From assembly GCA_947177105.1 (NCBI GenBank), contig CAMWTF010000140.1, positions 1-6,670 of the forward strand: a stretch of 6,670 bases of DNA, written 5' to 3'. How positions within the stretch are numbered: position 1 is the first letter of the stretch; each line of letters starts with the position of its first letter. The DNA is from an uncultured Lachnospiraceae bacterium (lineage in GTDB: Bacteria; Bacillota; Clostridia; Lachnospirales; Lachnospiraceae). Of the stretch, positions 6,193-6,670 are shown piece by piece. The notes under the pieces are model-generated. The model saw only the letters and a program-made list of their open reading frames with translations. It was not told the DNA's origin and made no database searches. The position numbers were made by a program, and so were the translations under genes.

Positions 6193-6670
6193 ATGCTCGC
6201 AGAATTTGCAGAACGCTTTATGCGGCTCCGCCAGGATCAAGGATACACACAACAAAAGGTTGCCGAGAGGCTGGGGGTCACTCCCCAGGCTGTTTCAAAA
6301 TGGGAGAATGGCACAAGCCTGCCTGATGCCGAGATGATCCGCTCCATCGCCCAGCTGATGGACTGCTCCACAGACTACCTGCTGGATCACCAGCCTTCCA
6401 CCATCTCCCGGCGGAACCTGGAATCGGTACAGAGACAGACCGAGATAGAAAATGTAATTCAGAAATCTGTTCTGGTGCTGGAAGTAGGCCGCGGGCTGGT
6501 AGATATGCTGATGGAGGAAAGCAACAACAACTATGCTTTGATTCACAGCATGCGCATGAGGCTGGGAGACCAGATGGGCATTATAATACCAGTGATCCAA
6601 CTCAGAGATAATATCACTCTGGGGGAAAAAGAATATCGTATCCTGCTCCACGGCCGGGAGGTGGTGGCCC
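6193..6670 (+). CDS. XRE-type HTH regulator fused to an FlhA-like cytoplasmic domain, C-terminus cut by window edge
   Basis: The first 159 codons of a divergent gene. The ATG at 6193 follows AGGAGG (6181-6186) by 6 nt. Residues about 5-64 are an XRE/Cro-type helix-turn-helix DNA-binding domain (Thr19-Gln-Gln-Lys-Val-Ala, then Val-Thr-Pro-Gln-Ala-Val-Ser-Lys-Trp-Glu-Asn-Gly at 29-40, Tyr62-Leu-Leu-Asp). After a polar linker (about 66-90), residues 92-159 read like the opening of the soluble domain of FlhA/SctV, the export gate of flagellar and type III secretion systems: Leu-Glu-Val-Gly-x-Gly-Leu (96-102), Glu108-Glu109, Arg121-x-Arg, Gly-Ile-Ile-Ile-Pro (129-133), Leu-Arg-Asp-Asn (137-140), Glu147-Tyr-Arg-Ile, and a closing Gly-x-Glu-Val. 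No FlhA membrane domain precedes it, so this should be a soluble regulator. The HTH part is certain. The FlhA resemblance rests on remembered family sequences and only part of the domain. Function unknown; self-regulation and control of the divergent promoter are likely. Confidence 0.85.
   Translation, partial: MLAEFAERFMRLRQDQGYTQQKVAERLGVTPQAVSKWENGTSLPDAEMIRSIAQLMDCSTDYLLDHQPSTISRRNLESVQRQTEIENVIQKSVLVLEVGRGLVDMLMEESNNNYALIHSMRMRLGDQMGIIIPVIQLRDNITLGEKEYRILLHGREVVA

Noticed and set aside
6295..6651. Minus-strand open frame of 118 codons
   Set aside because: It lies opposite the HTH-FlhA gene, which has an ideal ribosome binding site and recognisable domains; the antisense product has none.

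Overview
The window looks like chromosomal DNA of a gut-type Firmicute, most likely a Lachnospiraceae-like Clostridium relative. The evidence is moderate G+C, strong AGGAGG-type ribosome binding sites, sigma-A-type promoter boxes, and protein types common in that group: a LacI-type sensor fused to GGDEF, an anchored GH25 lysozyme with SH3b repeats, and a clostridial-type HipA-like kinase. The species cannot be named from sequence reading alone. There are no rRNA or tRNA genes, CRISPR arrays or insertion sequences.

Layout. Five genes lie head to tail on the minus strand, read from right to left: (1) a cytoplasmic LacI-type binding domain fused to a GGDEF diguanylate cyclase (3679-5961); (2) a membrane-anchored GH25 muramidase with two SH3-like repeats (2032-3615); (3) a small NUDIX hydrolase (1501-1977); (4) a HipA-like kinase (362-1453); (5) an AadA/ANT-like nucleotidyltransferase cut by the left edge (1-365). 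Gaps are 63, 54 and 47 bp, and the last pair overlaps by 4 bp (ATGA). I see no terminator in any gap, so one long transcript from the promoter at 6016-6045 is possible. A weak internal promoter candidate in front of the kinase gene could uncouple the last two genes.

On the right, a divergent gene on the plus strand (from 6193, cut by the right edge) has an N-terminal XRE-type helix-turn-helix domain. After a short linker comes a segment that reads like the start of the cytoplasmic domain of the flagellar/type III export gate protein FlhA (FHIPEP family), with no membrane domain. This is the most unusual item in the window. The 231 bp divergent intergenic region carries a near-consensus promoter for the minus-strand genes, a candidate promoter for the plus-strand gene, three inverted repeats, and a hairpin just before the ribosome binding site of the GGDEF gene. 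The two promoter-overlapping repeats share the 8-mer TTATTCTT, as expected if one regulator, perhaps the HTH-FlhA protein, controls both directions.

How the genes might work together (inference): a cytoplasmic small-molecule sensor makes c-di-GMP, a surface muramidase remodels the wall, and a regulator built on an export-gate domain sits across the shared promoter region. This would suit a switch between envelope, export and surface states. The kinase-nucleotidyltransferase pair looks like a separate functional unit riding at the end of the cluster.
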